A stretch of DNA of 59,027 nucleotides, taken from assembly GCA_007130245.1 (NCBI GenBank), contig SLSW01000142.1:1-59027 (forward strand), in the 5' to 3' direction. The notes under the pieces are model-generated. The model did not search any database. It saw only the letters and a list, made by a program, of their open reading frames with translations, and was not told the origin of the DNA. A program made the translations under genes and the position numbers. This stretch comes from Micromonosporaceae bacterium (GTDB lineage: Bacteria > Actinomycetota > Actinomycetes > Mycobacteriales > Micromonosporaceae). Shown here piece after piece: positions 1 through 8,952 of the stretch (position 1 is the first letter of the stretch; every line of letters starts with the position of its first letter).

Positions 1-121
1 CCTAGCCGCCGATACTCAAAGATCCGAGTCGCAGTAGTAACCGACCTGTGAGTGTCGGCTGCTAACTTTGCGTCGCTGCGGTCGACGCAGTGGACCACGG
101 CGTTCGTGTTGCGGCTCTTGG

Positions 122-292
122 TCAACTGCCGTTCTGCTCGTAGATGGGCCCGTCGCCCGGCGCTAACGGGGCGAGGTCGAAGGGGCGGACCACTCGACGC
201 CGTGCAATCCGCCACCTACCCCGCTCTCGACGGTATTCGTCCTCGTAGGTGGCTCCGCCGACGACCCAGCGCCCGTCACGTAGTTGGACCAT
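122..292 (-). pseudogene. SnoaL/NTF2-like protein, C-terminal fragment
   Basis: About 56 residues resemble the last third of SnoaL-like (NTF2-fold) polyketide-cyclase/steroid-isomerase-type proteins: a beta-rich stretch GRWVVGGATYEDEYRRE followed by RWRIARRRVVRPF. Full-length members have about 130-150 residues, so the N-terminal half is missing. The match stops where the long repeat (copy A) begins, near base 296, so the gene was probably cut when that repeat arrived. No function can be assigned to the fragment. Confidence 0.5.
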
Positions 293-393
293 GAGTCGGC
301 TCGAGAGCGCTCCTCGAGAGATGGCGGGCGTGAAAGGCTGGCGGGCATGAGGCCGGCTCGACACGGCGACCTTCGCGAGGCTAGGAGCAGGAC

Positions 394-1101
394 ATGTACC
401 AAGGCACCCGCGAGGAGGTGCTCGGCCGCCTGGCTGTGGCAGTCGGGTCCGTCACCGTCGCACACCCGACGCGGGTTGCCATCGACGGACCGCCCGCCGC
501 AGGCAAGACCACGCTCGCCGACGAGCTGGCCGTCGTCTTGCGCACACAGGGCCGCGACGTCATCCGCGCGACGATCGACGATTTCCTGTTCCCCCGGGCA
601 CAGCGCTATCCCCGCGGCGAGTACTCGGCTGAGGGCTGCTACTTCGACACCCACGACTACCACGCTCTGAACCGGATTCTGCTCGATCCGCTCGGCCCAG
701 CCGGAGACCGACGCTTCCAGTACGCGGTCTACGACCGCACCACGGACACGGTGCTGTCCCCGCCGGTCACGACCGCCCCCGCCGACGCCGTGCTGCTCTT
801 CGACGGCGTGTTCCTCATGCGCCCGGAACTGATCTATCGGTGGGATCTGCGCATCTTCGTGACGACCGCGCTCGACAAGACGGTGGATCGTGCCGTCATC
901 CGAGAGCGCCAGGTGGCATCCCGGGCCGAAGTCGAACGGCGCTGGCGCGAGCGTTACATCCCCTCCCAAGAGTTCTATTTCGCTACGATCCACCCGACCG
1001 ATCACGCCGACATCATCGTGCACAACGACGAACCCCAGCAGCCGGTCTGGGAGACCCGAACACGCCGACCCCACTCAACTCGGCAAACTCGTGCGCATTG
1101 A
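394..1101 (+). CDS. Uridine-kinase-like P-loop phosphotransferase, copy A
   Basis: A 235-residue protein of the uridine/phosphoribulokinase-type P-loop kinases. Walker A is GPPAAGKTT at about residues 30-38. It is followed by RATIDDFLFPRAQRY, the acidic DD region that usually contacts the nucleoside or sugar in this family, and a lid-like RERQVASRAEVERRWRERY segment. The expected reaction is NTP-dependent phosphorylation of a nucleoside or similar alcohol; the substrate is not known. The start is chosen for the AGGAGCAGGAC ribosome site just upstream. A near-identical paralogue lies at 29685. Copy A reads about 11 residues further because the stop position of copy B is changed here, so its tail may be non-native. 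Confidence 0.75.
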   Translation: MYQGTREEVLGRLAVAVGSVTVAHPTRVAIDGPPAAGKTTLADELAVVLRTQGRDVIRATIDDFLFPRAQRYPRGEYSAEGCYFDTHDYHALNRILLDPLGPAGDRRFQYAVYDRTTDTVLSPPVTTAPADAVLLFDGVFLMRPELIYRWDLRIFVTTALDKTVDRAVIRERQVASRAEVERRWRERYIPSQEFYFATIHPTDHADIIVHNDEPQQPVWETRTRRPHSTRQTRAH

Positions 1102-1270
1102 AGTTGGTCGCCCTCGGCGCTCTGGAGGCGTTGCGACGCCGGACGCGGCTGCCTTACCCGCGCCGGCGATTGTGCCGCGTCACGAGATCGTGGATCTCAT
1201 CCAAGGGCTCGAACCCCGGCCTCTCAGGCGGCGCGTTTGGGTACGCGCCTGCCCCGCGTCTACTACACGG

Positions 1271-1300
1271 GTGGACCGGACGTGACAGAATCCGAACCGC
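1271..1300 (+). repeat. 30-base repeated motif, copy 1 of 3
   Basis: GTGGACCGGACGTGACAGAA followed by TCCGAACCGC. The same 30 bases occur with one change at 31559-31588 and 33881-33910, each followed within about 15 bases by CTCAGGGGCCG or TTCAGGGGCCG and then TGTAGCC or TGTTGCC. Copies 1 and 2 lie in the tails of the long repeats; copy 3 is isolated in debris, so the motif is also shared outside the kinase module. Its nature, such as the end of a decayed element, is unknown. Confidence 0.7.
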
Positions 1301-1332
1301 ATCACAGCAGCTCAGGGCCGTATTGTAGCCGT

Positions 1333-1609
1333 TTCGGCGGTGCGCCGGCACGTGATCTGAGCGTGGCCGAGCACCAGGACGGACGCGGTGGGTTGCGTCT
1401 TCGGGGGTTTGGCCGAGTGGCAGCGGCCAGCAGATGCTCCCACCCGCCTACGGCCCTGCCGCATGCTGTCGAGCCGCAACGAGCACCTCGACCGGGTCGG
1501 ACCCGGATAATGAGTGACCGGCTGGCACCCGCGGTGCCGAGAGGAGTTCACCCCATGGTGACCGGATTTGCCGATGAGCGGACTTGTATCTGCCGTCCCG
1601 GCGTCCCCG
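1333..1609. other. Region without a recognisable gene
   Basis: Between the tail of repeat copy A and the DUF1304 gene no reading frame has a plausible ribosome site or recognisable protein similarity. No tRNA-like fold, terminator or transposon end was evident. It is probably eroded intergenic DNA. Confidence 0.4.
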
Positions 1610-1972
1610 TCACTGTGCGGCAATGACGAACACCAGGGCCGTCACCGCCGGTACCGTCTGCACGAAGAGGATGCGTCGGCTCGCCGTTGCGGCACCGAAG
1701 ATGCCTGCGACCGCCACACAGACGAGGAAGAACACCTTCGCGGCGAACCCGGTGCCCCCGCCGGCGACGAGACCCCAGACCAGACCGGCAGCCAGGAAGC
1801 CGTTGTAGAGGCCCTGGTTCATGCCGAGGACCCGGGTTTGCTTGGCGAACTCCGGCGTCGTGTTGAATGCACGCTGGCCAAGCCGGCCGGTCCACAGGAA
1901 CATCTCCAGCACCAAGATGCACGCGTGGATCAACGCGACCAGCCCTACCAGGATGTTCCCGACAATGATCAC
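1610..1972 (-). CDS. DUF1304 family small membrane protein
   Basis: A 120-residue integral membrane protein with about four hydrophobic segments (around residues 5-22, 55-72, 78-92 and 100-118). It has the DUF1304 features: an early IHACILVLEMFLW helix, a TPEFAKQTRVLGMNQGLYNGFLA segment and a basic turn ATASRRI before the last helix. Length is typical for the family. The function is unknown; it should reside in the cytoplasmic membrane. No clear Shine-Dalgarno site precedes the ATG. The end of an ISL3-type element lies only 30 bases upstream, so native upstream control has probably been replaced. Confidence 0.85.
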   Translation of the reverse strand: MIIVGNILVGLVALIHACILVLEMFLWTGRLGQRAFNTTPEFAKQTRVLGMNQGLYNGFLAAGLVWGLVAGGGTGFAAKVFFLVCVAVAGIFGAATASRRILFVQTVPAVTALVFVIAAQ

Positions 1973-2614
1973 GGCGTCAGACTACAGTCCAGCACGGATG
2001 TTGGCTCTTCGAACTTAAGCGGGGTTGAGGCATCCGCGGGCTCTTCTGGTGGTGGCGCAGCGGGTGCGTAGGCGTTGGTTGTTTGGGTTTTGGAACCCGT
2101 AGGCGTTGCGGGCGATGGTCTTGATGACCCGGTTGGTGCCTTCGGAGCCGGCGTTGGTTACTCTGGTGTGGATGAACGCGAGGATTTGTGGCCACCAGGT
2201 CTCGATGGTGGCGGCCAGCCGCTCCAGCTCGGGGAGCCCAGATGCGGCGCAGCGGCGGTAGAACCGGTACAGCAGCCGCGCGGTCTGCTCACGGTCGGGG
2301 TTGGTGCGGGCCAGCGCCAGCAGGTCCAGCAGGTCTTCTTTGGCGTTCCATGCGGTGAGCAGGTCGGTGCCGAGTTTGCCCAGTGCCTGCAGTTGGTCAA
2401 CCATCGGGTCGAGGTGGTCGGCGTGCATGCGGGCCGCGGATCGGGTCAGCCGGTTGCGCAGCTCCCATTCCCGGTTGCCCTTGCGGCCGCGCCGGCCGCG
2501 GTGGTGCATGGTCAGCCGACGGCGGACTTCGGTGACCGCCTGGTTGGCCAGCTGCACGACGTGGAAATGATCAACGACGATGGTGGCGTTCGGCAGCGCC
2601 AGACGGGAGCGTGT

Positions 2615-4236
2615 CAGATTTTCCGTGTAACGGTCCTGTCTGGACTGCTTGACTGTCCTGTCTATAGTAACGAGTGGGGACCTGGTTTAGGTTGCGGATC
2701 CCCGTTGTTCAACTTAGGTAGCGTGCTCGGGGATACGGCCTTCGAACACGGTGGACAGTGCACCGAGGGCTTGTTTCCAGCCCTGGGTGACGTGTCCCTC
2801 GATCAGCCGGCCGGGAGCGGAGCGCTGGTTGGCGGGCTTGCCGCGATCCTGCTCCCGGGCCCGGGCACGCTTGTCTTCGATGTCGGCGATGGCCAGCCAG
2901 ATCAGCTTGACCACGGCCTCGTCGGTGGGGAACTGTCCACGGTTCTTGATGATCTTCCGGATCTGATAGTTGAACGACTCGATCGCGTTCGTGGTGTAGA
3001 TGATCCTGCGGATCTCCGGTGGGAACGCCAGAAACGGGGTGAACCGTTCCCAGGCGCGTTCCCACACCGCGACCGCGGCCTTGTGCTTGCGCCCCAGCGG
3101 CGAGTCGGCCAGCTCCAGCAACGCCTGCTCGGCAGCCTCGGCGGTGGGCGCGGTGTAGACCGGCTTGAGCGCGGCCGCGAGCTTCTTACGCTCGGCGTAG
3201 GAGGCGTAGCGCAGGCTGGCGCGGATCAGGTGCACCACACACGTCTGGACGGTGGTCTGCGGCCAGACGGTCTCGACCGCCTCCGGCAACCCCGCCAGCC
3301 CGTCGCAGCAGGCGATCAGCACGTCGCGCACACCCCGGTTGCGCAGCTCGGTGCACACCTGCAGCCAGAACTTGGCGCCCTCGGTCTGCTGCACCCAGAT
3401 GCCCAGCACGTGCTTGATCCCGTCTGTGTCCACGCCGACGACCAGGTAGGCGGCCTTGTTACGCACGTGCGCCCCGTCACGCACCTTCACCATCAGCGCG
3501 TCGACGTAGATGATCGGGTACACCTCGTCCAGCGGCCGGTGCTGCCAGGCGGTGACCTCCTCCAACACGCTGTCGGTGATCGTCGAGATCGTGTCGTGGG
3601 ACAGTTCCGTGCCATACACCCGCTGCACATGCCAGGCGATGTCGCGCACCGTCATCCCGCCGGCGTACAAGCTGATGATGATGTCGGAAAACCCGCCCAG
3701 GCTACGGGCATGCTTGGGCAGCAGCACCGGACTAAACGTGCCCGCCCGATCCCGCGGCACCGACACCCGCACCGGCCCCACCTCGGTGTTGACCGTCTTG
3801 GCGCTCGACCCGTTACGCGAGTTACCCGACCCCCGCCCGGCCGCCTCATGCTTGTCATAGCCCAGATGCTCACCGAGCTCGGCCTGCAGACCCCGCTCCA
3901 GCACCTGCCTGATCAACTGCGACAAGAACCCGTCCTTGCCGGTCAGCCGGGCCCCGTCGGCCCGCAGCGCCGCCACCGCCTGGTCCAACCACTCATCATC
4001 GACCAGCTCGGCCAAACCCTCCCGCTCGGCCGCCCGGCGCACCCGCCGCGCTGCGGCCGGCGCCTCACCGGCCGACACCGCCGCCTCCGCCGGCACCCCC
4101 ACCGCCTCCGGCTCCTGATTCACACCACCGGGTGAAAGCTGCCCCACAGTCGCCATCGCACTCTGCCCCTTTCCGCGGAACCGGTCTATACCGGTTTCAA
4201 CTTCTTATCTCTTACCTCCGTTACACAAAACCCCTG
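2615..4236 (-). mobile_element. IS256-family insertion sequence inside the ISL3 element
   Basis: The element carries one full transposase gene and imperfect ends: CAGATTTTCCGTGTAACGG at the left and, read from the right on the other strand, CAGGGGTTTTGTGTAACGG. It interrupts the ISL3 transposase between RYQ and the segment before LALPNATIVV. The 8-base duplication expected for IS256 is not visible in the flanks, so the exact ends are uncertain by a few bases. Confidence 0.85.
2714..4156 (-). CDS. IS256-family (mutator-type) transposase
   Basis: A 480-residue DDE transposase. It shows the family signature in order: ELGEHLGYDKHEAAGRGSGN, VSVPRDRAGTFSPVLLPKH, first catalytic Asp in IIYVDALMVKVRD, second Asp in VLIACCDGLAGLPEAV, then TCVVHLIRASLRYAS, and the catalytic Glu in IIYTTNAIESFNYQIRK. 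Length is slightly above usual because of an Ala/Glu-rich N-terminal extension of about 60 residues. The frame is uninterrupted, so this copy may still be active. Its insertion broke the host ISL3 transposase. Confidence 0.95.
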   Translation of the reverse strand: MATVGQLSPGGVNQEPEAVGVPAEAAVSAGEAPAAARRVRRAAEREGLAELVDDEWLDQAVAALRADGARLTGKDGFLSQLIRQVLERGLQAELGEHLGYDKHEAAGRGSGNSRNGSSAKTVNTEVGPVRVSVPRDRAGTFSPVLLPKHARSLGGFSDIIISLYAGGMTVRDIAWHVQRVYGTELSHDTISTITDSVLEEVTAWQHRPLDEVYPIIYVDALMVKVRDGAHVRNKAAYLVVGVDTDGIKHVLGIWVQQTEGAKFWLQVCTELRNRGVRDVLIACCDGLAGLPEAVETVWPQTTVQTCVVHLIRASLRYASYAERKKLAAALKPVYTAPTAEAAEQALLELADSPLGRKHKAAVAVWERAWERFTPFLAFPPEIRRIIYTTNAIESFNYQIRKIIKNRGQFPTDEAVVKLIWLAIADIEDKRARAREQDRGKPANQRSAPGRLIEGHVTQGWKQALGALSTVFEGRIPEHAT

Positions 4237-5268
4237 ATACCTCCCCAGACGGGCCGCTTTGGCAAACGCCGGGCACATGTCGATGGCCACGAACCTGACC
4301 TGTTCACGCCATGCGGGTGGGCGTTGGTGCAGCCAGTCGAGCACGGCGGCGCTGGTGCGGCCTTCCACCTGGCCGAGCAGCCCTTGCCCACCAGAAAGAT
4401 CCACAAAGCCGACATGCCACCGATCAACCGCCGTTTGCCAGGTGCCGGTGGTCTCGTCCAGTACCCACTGGGGCCGGCCCCGGCGCACCTCATCGATACC
4501 CAGCGCGGCCACCGGGGCAGGCTGGTCCGGTAACACCTGCTCGGCGTAGGTGGTGAACGCCGCGCTGACCACCGGCCAGGATACGTGATGGTCGCGGGCG
4601 GCCTGCACCACGGCGCGGCCGGCGTCGGCCACCGCCGCCCCCGCGCAGGCCCGTAGCCGCCGGGTCAGCCTCGAACGAGGCGGCACCTGCGTCACCGATT
4701 CGGTGAAACTGCCCCGGTCGCAGTCGGCGTTGTCGCTGTACCAGCGCCGCTTACGCCACCGCAACCGCACACTACGCCCGGCCACCGGCAGATCCCGCGG
4801 CCTGGTGGTAGCCCACGCCTTGACCCGCCTAGCCCGTGTGGCGCACTGCGGGCAACACCTGGCCTGTTCGTCCGCCGTTGCCAGGTGCACCACCGGCGGC
4901 TGCTCACCCATCGCATCCTCGACCTTTACGACTACCAGCCCGTCCAGGCCCAGCAGCCGGGTCGTATCGTTGACCATGCCCGTGGCTCTTCTGTTGTGAT
5001 CGTTCTGTGTGGACAACAGACATGATCACTGAAAGAGTCACGGGCCCCTCACATCAGGGTCACCACACCGCCACCCCCAGGTCCAGGCCAAGGCAACCAG
5101 CCGCTCTACCAGCCACCCCGCTTAAGTTCGAAGAGCCGGCAAACGCCGCTCCGCGGGGACCTTCAGCAACAGAAAGATGCGGACAAGGCATGGCAGCAGG
5201 CCGAAGTCCGCCTTGCCGAGGGAAGGGCAAGTGACCCGCGGCGTGGCCGCTCCTCCGAGCGAAAGGCT

Positions 5269-6369
5269 TTATGCCCGCAGGGCACTGTCCAGTACACCAA
5301 CAAAGTCGTCGACTTCTTGGGCGCTGAGCTGGCCCATTGTCGCGACTCCGCACGCCTCTCCAAATACCTGCGGCGCGCCATAGATTACAAATCCGAACTC
5401 ACGCACATTTTGTCTAACGTCGACACTGCTTACGCCTGCCGGAAGTTGCCACACAGTCATCGACGATGACCTATTGATATCCCGCACCGGAAAGCGGCCG
5501 CCCCGACCTAGCAAAGCGGAGCGAAGCCGCTCGGCAAGGCTCGTGTACCGTCGTCGACGCATCTCGACTCCCTCGGCGAGAAGAATTTCGAGTGCGGTGT
5601 CAAGTGCGAATATGAGCTGCACGGCGGGGGTGAACAACGGTTCCCTGAGGACCTCCTGTGACAACCAGTGCCTATGCAGGTCGAGGTAGAAGGTTGCGCC
5701 GTTCGGCAGATTTGCGAAGCCGTCCTTTGTTCCGCACACCAGGGAGAGTCCTGGGAGGGCCTCTAGGCACTTGTTCGACGACGCGACACACCAGTCGATG
5801 CAATCCGCAGCAATGTCGAGCCGTTCACTACCGAGACTGCTCGTCGCATCGACAATGACGCGGATGCCACAGCTTGCCGCCGCGCGGGCTATTTCCCCGG
5901 CCGGGTTCAGGATGCCCGTACTAGTTTCGTGGTGGACGAACGCGAGATGGGTGATCTCCGGGTTGCGCTCCACGAGGCGTTCGAGACGGTCTACGTCGAA
6001 CGGCTCGTTCCACGGCGTACTTACGACCGTGTGGGCCAGTCCGTGCGTAGCCACTATGTGCCCGATGCGCTGGCCGAAACGTCCGTTCTCCAGCACCAGC
6101 ACGTGCCCTCTTCGCGGAACCACGGAACTCAGAACGGCCTCCAGCGCCGCGGTCCCGGACCCGGTGAGCACGATCGTCGCGTGTTCCGTTCCGCCACCGA
6201 ACACCGTGGTGGCAGCTTCGCGAACGCGCTGCAGTGCCTTGAGGGCCTCGGGCTCACGATGGCCGACATCGACACAAGCCGCTGCCTCTCTGACACGTTC
6301 GTGGACGTTGACCGGACCTGGCGTCAATAGGACGCGGCGGCGGCGGGTGGCCGGAGGTGGAGAGTTCAT
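5269..6369 (-). CDS. PhnW-like class V aminotransferase
   Basis: A 366-residue PLP-dependent fold-type I enzyme closest in motif layout to 2-aminoethylphosphonate-pyruvate and alanine-glyoxylate aminotransferases. LLTPGPVNV near residues 14-22 is the usual N-terminal signature. GSGTAALEAVL binds the cofactor phosphate, D174 in VIVDATSSLGS pairs with the pyridine nitrogen, and K200 in SSNKCLEALPG is the Schiff-base lysine. It should move an amino group between a small amine or amino acid and a 2-oxo acid. No phosphonate genes (ppm, ppd) are nearby, so a phosphonate substrate is unlikely. The ATG overlaps the stop of the upstream HprK-like gene (ATGA). It is the last gene of the 16-gene operon. 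Confidence 0.85.
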   Translation of the reverse strand: MNSPPPATRRRRVLLTPGPVNVHERVREAAACVDVGHREPEALKALQRVREAATTVFGGGTEHATIVLTGSGTAALEAVLSSVVPRRGHVLVLENGRFGQRIGHIVATHGLAHTVVSTPWNEPFDVDRLERLVERNPEITHLAFVHHETSTGILNPAGEIARAAASCGIRVIVDATSSLGSERLDIAADCIDWCVASSNKCLEALPGLSLVCGTKDGFANLPNGATFYLDLHRHWLSQEVLREPLFTPAVQLIFALDTALEILLAEGVEMRRRRYTSLAERLRSALLGRGGRFPVRDINRSSSMTVWQLPAGVSSVDVRQNVREFGFVIYGAPQVFGEACGVATMGQLSAQEVDDFVGVLDSALRA

Positions 6370-7400
6370 GTCGCGCGATCAGGCGTCTCGACCGGAAGGC
6401 TAGACGCAAACCGAAGAAGAGCGTCGTCGTCACGTGGCGCACTCGTGAACCAATAGCCGGCACAGGACATGAACGCAGTACGGTTAGAAGCCGCGGCCTC
6501 GGAGTCCACGAACGCGGGCTCGTCCCCCAGCCAGACGCGGTTCCATCTCGGATCAAAATCGAGCCGCTCTGAGTCAAACAACCGCCCGAGACCGTTCCTG
6601 TCCAACGTACGCGCCCGACTCGAGGCCCTTTGCGGGTCATGCCGTAGGCGGATCACCGCTCGGACAATCCCGGTCGACACGACCGGTGCCCCGAAAGCGC
6701 GTGCCAAGAGTCGTACCGGTACCAGTAGACGTGCGGCGGACGTGTCCACGTCAGTCTCTGGATTGTCAACGTGCAGCTCGGCGCGGTGCCGCCAGAGTCT
6801 TCCAAGTGGAGGGAAACGGTGCAGAACCGTGCCACGAATGGGAGCTGCCACCGGTAACGCCCGTACGACGAGCTGACCGGCCTCAGCACGAACGAAGGTT
6901 TTGTCGTTTGACAACAAGCCGTACGAGCCGGTCTGCAGCAACTGCAGTAGAGCCGTCGTCTTGCCGGCCATCTTCGGTCCCATTAATAGGATGACCTCTC
7001 CGGACCTAGTGGCGACGGCTCCTGCATGCAGGGGGATCCATCCGTCCATGATGAGCTGAAGCGCGAGCAAAGTACGGAGCTCTCGTTCAACCAGAGTGTG
7101 GCCCGCGGCGTCCTCCGCCGGAAGGAGGAGTAGGGTGTCACGGCGACTCTGCCGCTCAACGTATCCGGTACCGGCCCGTGTACCCGTTCCTGCCGAACGA
7201 AGTGAACCGCGTCCAACCCTGCCAAGCTTCCCGTGTCGTACGAACATGCCGTGGTCGACGACGCAGGTGAGTCTCGAGGTCGCACCGCGCGGATCGACAA
7301 CCTCGGCGAACCCTTCGTAGGCCCTCCTGGCCCGGTCGGTAATGGTTTCTGAAGCCGTAGCAAGGCCGACTCGAGGAGGCTTGTTGTTCACACCGGTCAC
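6366..7400 (-). CDS. HPr-kinase-like ATPase, second copy
   Basis: A 344-residue protein of the HPr kinase/phosphorylase superfamily as found in peptide-modification loci. Key features are WIPLHAGAV followed by Walker A GPKMAGKTT at residues 141-149 and the LLSNDKTFVRAE strand, which matches the acidic LLSNDxxxV segment of HprK-related kinases. It lacks the N-terminal DRTT-type domain of true HprK. The expected role is phosphorylation of a peptide or small-molecule hydroxyl, or ATP-driven handling of a carrier. It is distantly similar to the product of 8949-10031, suggesting an old duplication. Its GTG start overlaps the Nudix stop (GTGA). Confidence 0.75.
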   Translation of the reverse strand: MTGVNNKPPRVGLATASETITDRARRAYEGFAEVVDPRGATSRLTCVVDHGMFVRHGKLGRVGRGSLRSAGTGTRAGTGYVERQSRRDTLLLLPAEDAAGHTLVERELRTLLALQLIMDGWIPLHAGAVATRSGEVILLMGPKMAGKTTALLQLLQTGSYGLLSNDKTFVRAEAGQLVVRALPVAAPIRGTVLHRFPPLGRLWRHRAELHVDNPETDVDTSAARLLVPVRLLARAFGAPVVSTGIVRAVIRLRHDPQRASSRARTLDRNGLGRLFDSERLDFDPRWNRVWLGDEPAFVDSEAAASNRTAFMSCAGYWFTSAPRDDDALLRFASSLPVETPDRAT

Positions 7401-7864
7401 TCTTCAGGAACGGGCATGTCGCCACGGACAATGCGAGTATTCAGCTCCCACAGCGCTGTCCTGTCGTCGTCATAGCACAGTGTCGCGTAGGCCTCATCAT
7501 AGCTCATCCAGCGAAACTCACGGTGCTCATCTGACAGCTGTATCTCGGAATCCTCCTCCACGACACGCGTCGCATAGAAGTGCTTTGGAACGATGTAGAG
7601 GTCAGCGGGCCAATGACTGCTCGCCGCAAAACAGTTCTTCTCCACGCCACTGACCATGTTGAGTTTAAACATGAGCCTGTCATTGGACAACCCGGTCTCC
7701 TCGGCGGTCTCGCGGCGCGCGGCCTGGCTCATCGTCTCGTCTCCTTCAACGCCACCGCTGACGCACTGCCAGTTCGAGTCGTCAGAGCGTCGGAAGATCG
7801 CGAACTCCGCTCCCGCCGCAGTAAGTCGGAACGGGAAGACCAGCACCGTGTACGGCTGTCGCAT
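7397..7864 (-). CDS. Nudix hydrolase (NudB-like), second copy
   Basis: A 155-residue Nudix enzyme. The Nudix box is complete: GGVEGDETMSQAARRE then TAEETGL. The C-terminal HREFRWMSYDEA segment resembles NudB-type pyrophosphohydrolases acting on nucleotide-like or pterin triphosphates. It probably removes pyrophosphate from a pathway nucleotide. The ATG at 7864 is chosen because GTGAGGAAC lies just before it; a longer reading from 7909 has no such site. The 92 bases up to the SDR gene are the only real gap in the operon and could hold an internal promoter. A paralogue of equal length is at 15728. Confidence 0.85.
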   Translation of the reverse strand: MRQPYTVLVFPFRLTAAGAEFAIFRRSDDSNWQCVSGGVEGDETMSQAARRETAEETGLSNDRLMFKLNMVSGVEKNCFAASSHWPADLYIVPKHFYATRVVEEDSEIQLSDEHREFRWMSYDEAYATLCYDDDRTALWELNTRIVRGDMPVPEE

Positions 7865-7956
7865 CTGATGTTCCTCACATGACCATTGTCCGGTTCTTCG
7901 GCACAGCATAGGACGTTATCGCGCCCAGCATCAACGAGGCGACTAAACTGCCCAGC

Positions 7957-8952
7957 TCACGACGTCCGTGCGGTGGGCGGGACCGTCGCCAGTGCGAGGT
8001 CGTCCGCGGCGAAGGATCTCTCCACCGGCGCTCTTCCGGCGTGCCACCTTACGGAGGCCGTGATCGATTCTTCTAAGGGGGACGGGAGCCAGCCGAGCAT
8101 CGTACGAGCTTTAGTGGAGCTGATCACTAGGTGCTGTCGATACGTAGTACTCAAGCGCAGTCCATCCGGTAGTACGCTCTCGTGAACAGGGACATACTCG
8201 ATATCCACATCGGCGGCCCGCGCTATCGCCTGCGCCCATGCCCTGACATCTAGCGTCACGTGCTCCGCGACGTTGAACGTCTCGCCTTCAACCGCCTCGC
8301 AGTCGACCACGAGCCGAACGCATCGAGCAAGATCGGTGACCGACACCCGGGTGTACCGCAGGTTGCCCGGGCCGAATGGGATTTGCCTGCGTCGCGCCAG
8401 GATGCGATCGAGCACGAATCCTTCCCGACGGAGGTAGTCGTACTCACCGTATACGGCGGTAGGTCGGAGGATGACCGCAGGGTAACCCCGCCATGCGTCC
8501 TCCACATCCAGTTTGTCGTAGTCAGGTCGCTGAGGAACAGCATGCGGCAGCACCCGACGTCGCTTCCGTAGTGGACTGCGCTCCGTAATCGGACCGCTCT
8601 GGACAAGCTTGTTGAGACGGTAGCCGAGGTACGCGTCGTATACATCGCAGCTGGAGATCACCACGAACCTCGCCGCATCACGAACGGCGGGCAGCGCAGA
8701 AGTCACGTCCGTCCTCCCGAGGCCGTTGATGTCAACCACGACGTCCGGGCGGAAGGACCGCACAGGCATCACCAGTCGGGGAAGGTCAGCGCGGTCCGCG
8801 TGCAGATGAGCCACCTCGGGGAAGAGCGCACAGCTGCCTTCACCTCGGTGAATCATCTGAACCTCATGACCCGTATGCAGGAGTTCGCGCACCACGGCCC
8901 GACCGATGAAACGCGTGCCGCCGAGGACGGTAACCCTGGGCCGGCCCGTCAT
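7957..8952 (-). CDS. Extended SDR (NAD-dependent epimerase/dehydratase-like)
   Basis: A 331-residue Rossmann-fold protein of the atypical extended SDR group. The nucleotide motif is GGTRFIG near the N-terminus, then DVVVDINGLG, FVVISSCDVYDAYL and a downstream ILRPTAVYGEYDYL segment typical of NDP-sugar epimerases and reductases. The expected catalytic YxxxK is not in normal form: the region reads PDYDKLDVEDA, with Asp where the Lys should be. It could therefore have altered chemistry or a binding role. The ATG at 8952 overlaps the preceding stop (ATGA), favouring it over a reading 11 codons longer. Confidence 0.8.
   Translation of the reverse strand: MTGRPRVTVLGGTRFIGRAVVRELLHTGHEVQMIHRGEGSCALFPEVAHLHADRADLPRLVMPVRSFRPDVVVDINGLGRTDVTSALPAVRDAARFVVISSCDVYDAYLGYRLNKLVQSGPITERSPLRKRRRVLPHAVPQRPDYDKLDVEDAWRGYPAVILRPTAVYGEYDYLRREGFVLDRILARRRQIPFGPGNLRYTRVSVTDLARCVRLVVDCEAVEGETFNVAEHVTLDVRAWAQAIARAADVDIEYVPVHESVLPDGLRLSTTYRQHLVISSTKARTMLGWLPSPLEESITASVRWHAGRAPVERSFAADDLALATVPPTARTS

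Larger units (their letters stand above)
296..1332 (+). repeat. Long direct repeat, copy A (uridine-kinase module)
   Basis: This stretch is repeated in the same orientation at 29583-31619 (copy B). Shared parts are a leader starting TCGGCTCGAGAGCGCTC, the uridine-kinase-like gene, and a tail from about 1130 containing GCGACGCCGGACGCGGCTGC and the 30-base motif at 1271-1300. Copy A lacks about 1 kb that in copy B carries an extra gene between kinase and tail. The ends are approximate, placed by eye where similarity fades. Confidence 0.8.
2015..4977 (-). pseudogene. ISL3 transposase split by insertion
   Basis: The N-terminal half (about 4230-4977) begins MVNDTTRLLGLDGLVVV, carries the CPQCATRARR zinc-finger-like segment and the first catalytic region LGIDEVRRGRPQW, and reaches RFVAIDMCPAFAKAARLGRYQ. 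The C-terminal half (2015-2614) resumes with NATIVVDHFHVVQLANQAV and ends CATTRRARGCLNPA, the usual ISL3 terminus. The frame is broken only by the IS256-type insertion, so the transposase was intact until that event. As it stands the element cannot make a complete transposase. The ATG at 4977 is preferred over the upstream one by comparison with relatives. Confidence 0.9.
2003..5137 (-). mobile_element. ISL3-family insertion sequence, interrupted by IS256-type element
   Basis: Perfect terminal inverted repeats of 23 bases mark the ends: GGCTCTTCGAACTTAAGC onward from 2003 and its reverse complement ending at 5137. GGCTCTTC is the usual terminus of ISL3-family elements. The inside encodes both halves of one ISL3 transposase on the minus strand, separated by an IS256-type insertion. 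ISL3 elements normally make 8-base target duplications, but the flanks (CGGATGTT on the left, GGCAAACG on the right) do not match. A deletion or recombination after insertion is therefore likely. Confidence 0.9.

Noticed and set aside
163-1074. A 303-codon minus-strand frame
   Set aside because: Antisense to the uridine-kinase-like gene, which has Walker A and a ribosome site.
1405-1440. tRNA-like words (GGTTTGGCCGAGTGGCAG)
   Set aside because: Resembles a D-arm, but no acceptor stem, anticodon arm or T-arm can be folded around it.
2075-4135. A 686-codon plus-strand frame
   Set aside because: It is the antisense shadow of the IS256 and ISL3 transposases, which have clear family motifs; it has no similarity of its own.
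5269-6369. Phosphonate pathway because of the PhnW-like aminotransferase
   Set aside because: No PEP mutase or phosphonopyruvate decarboxylase in the window.
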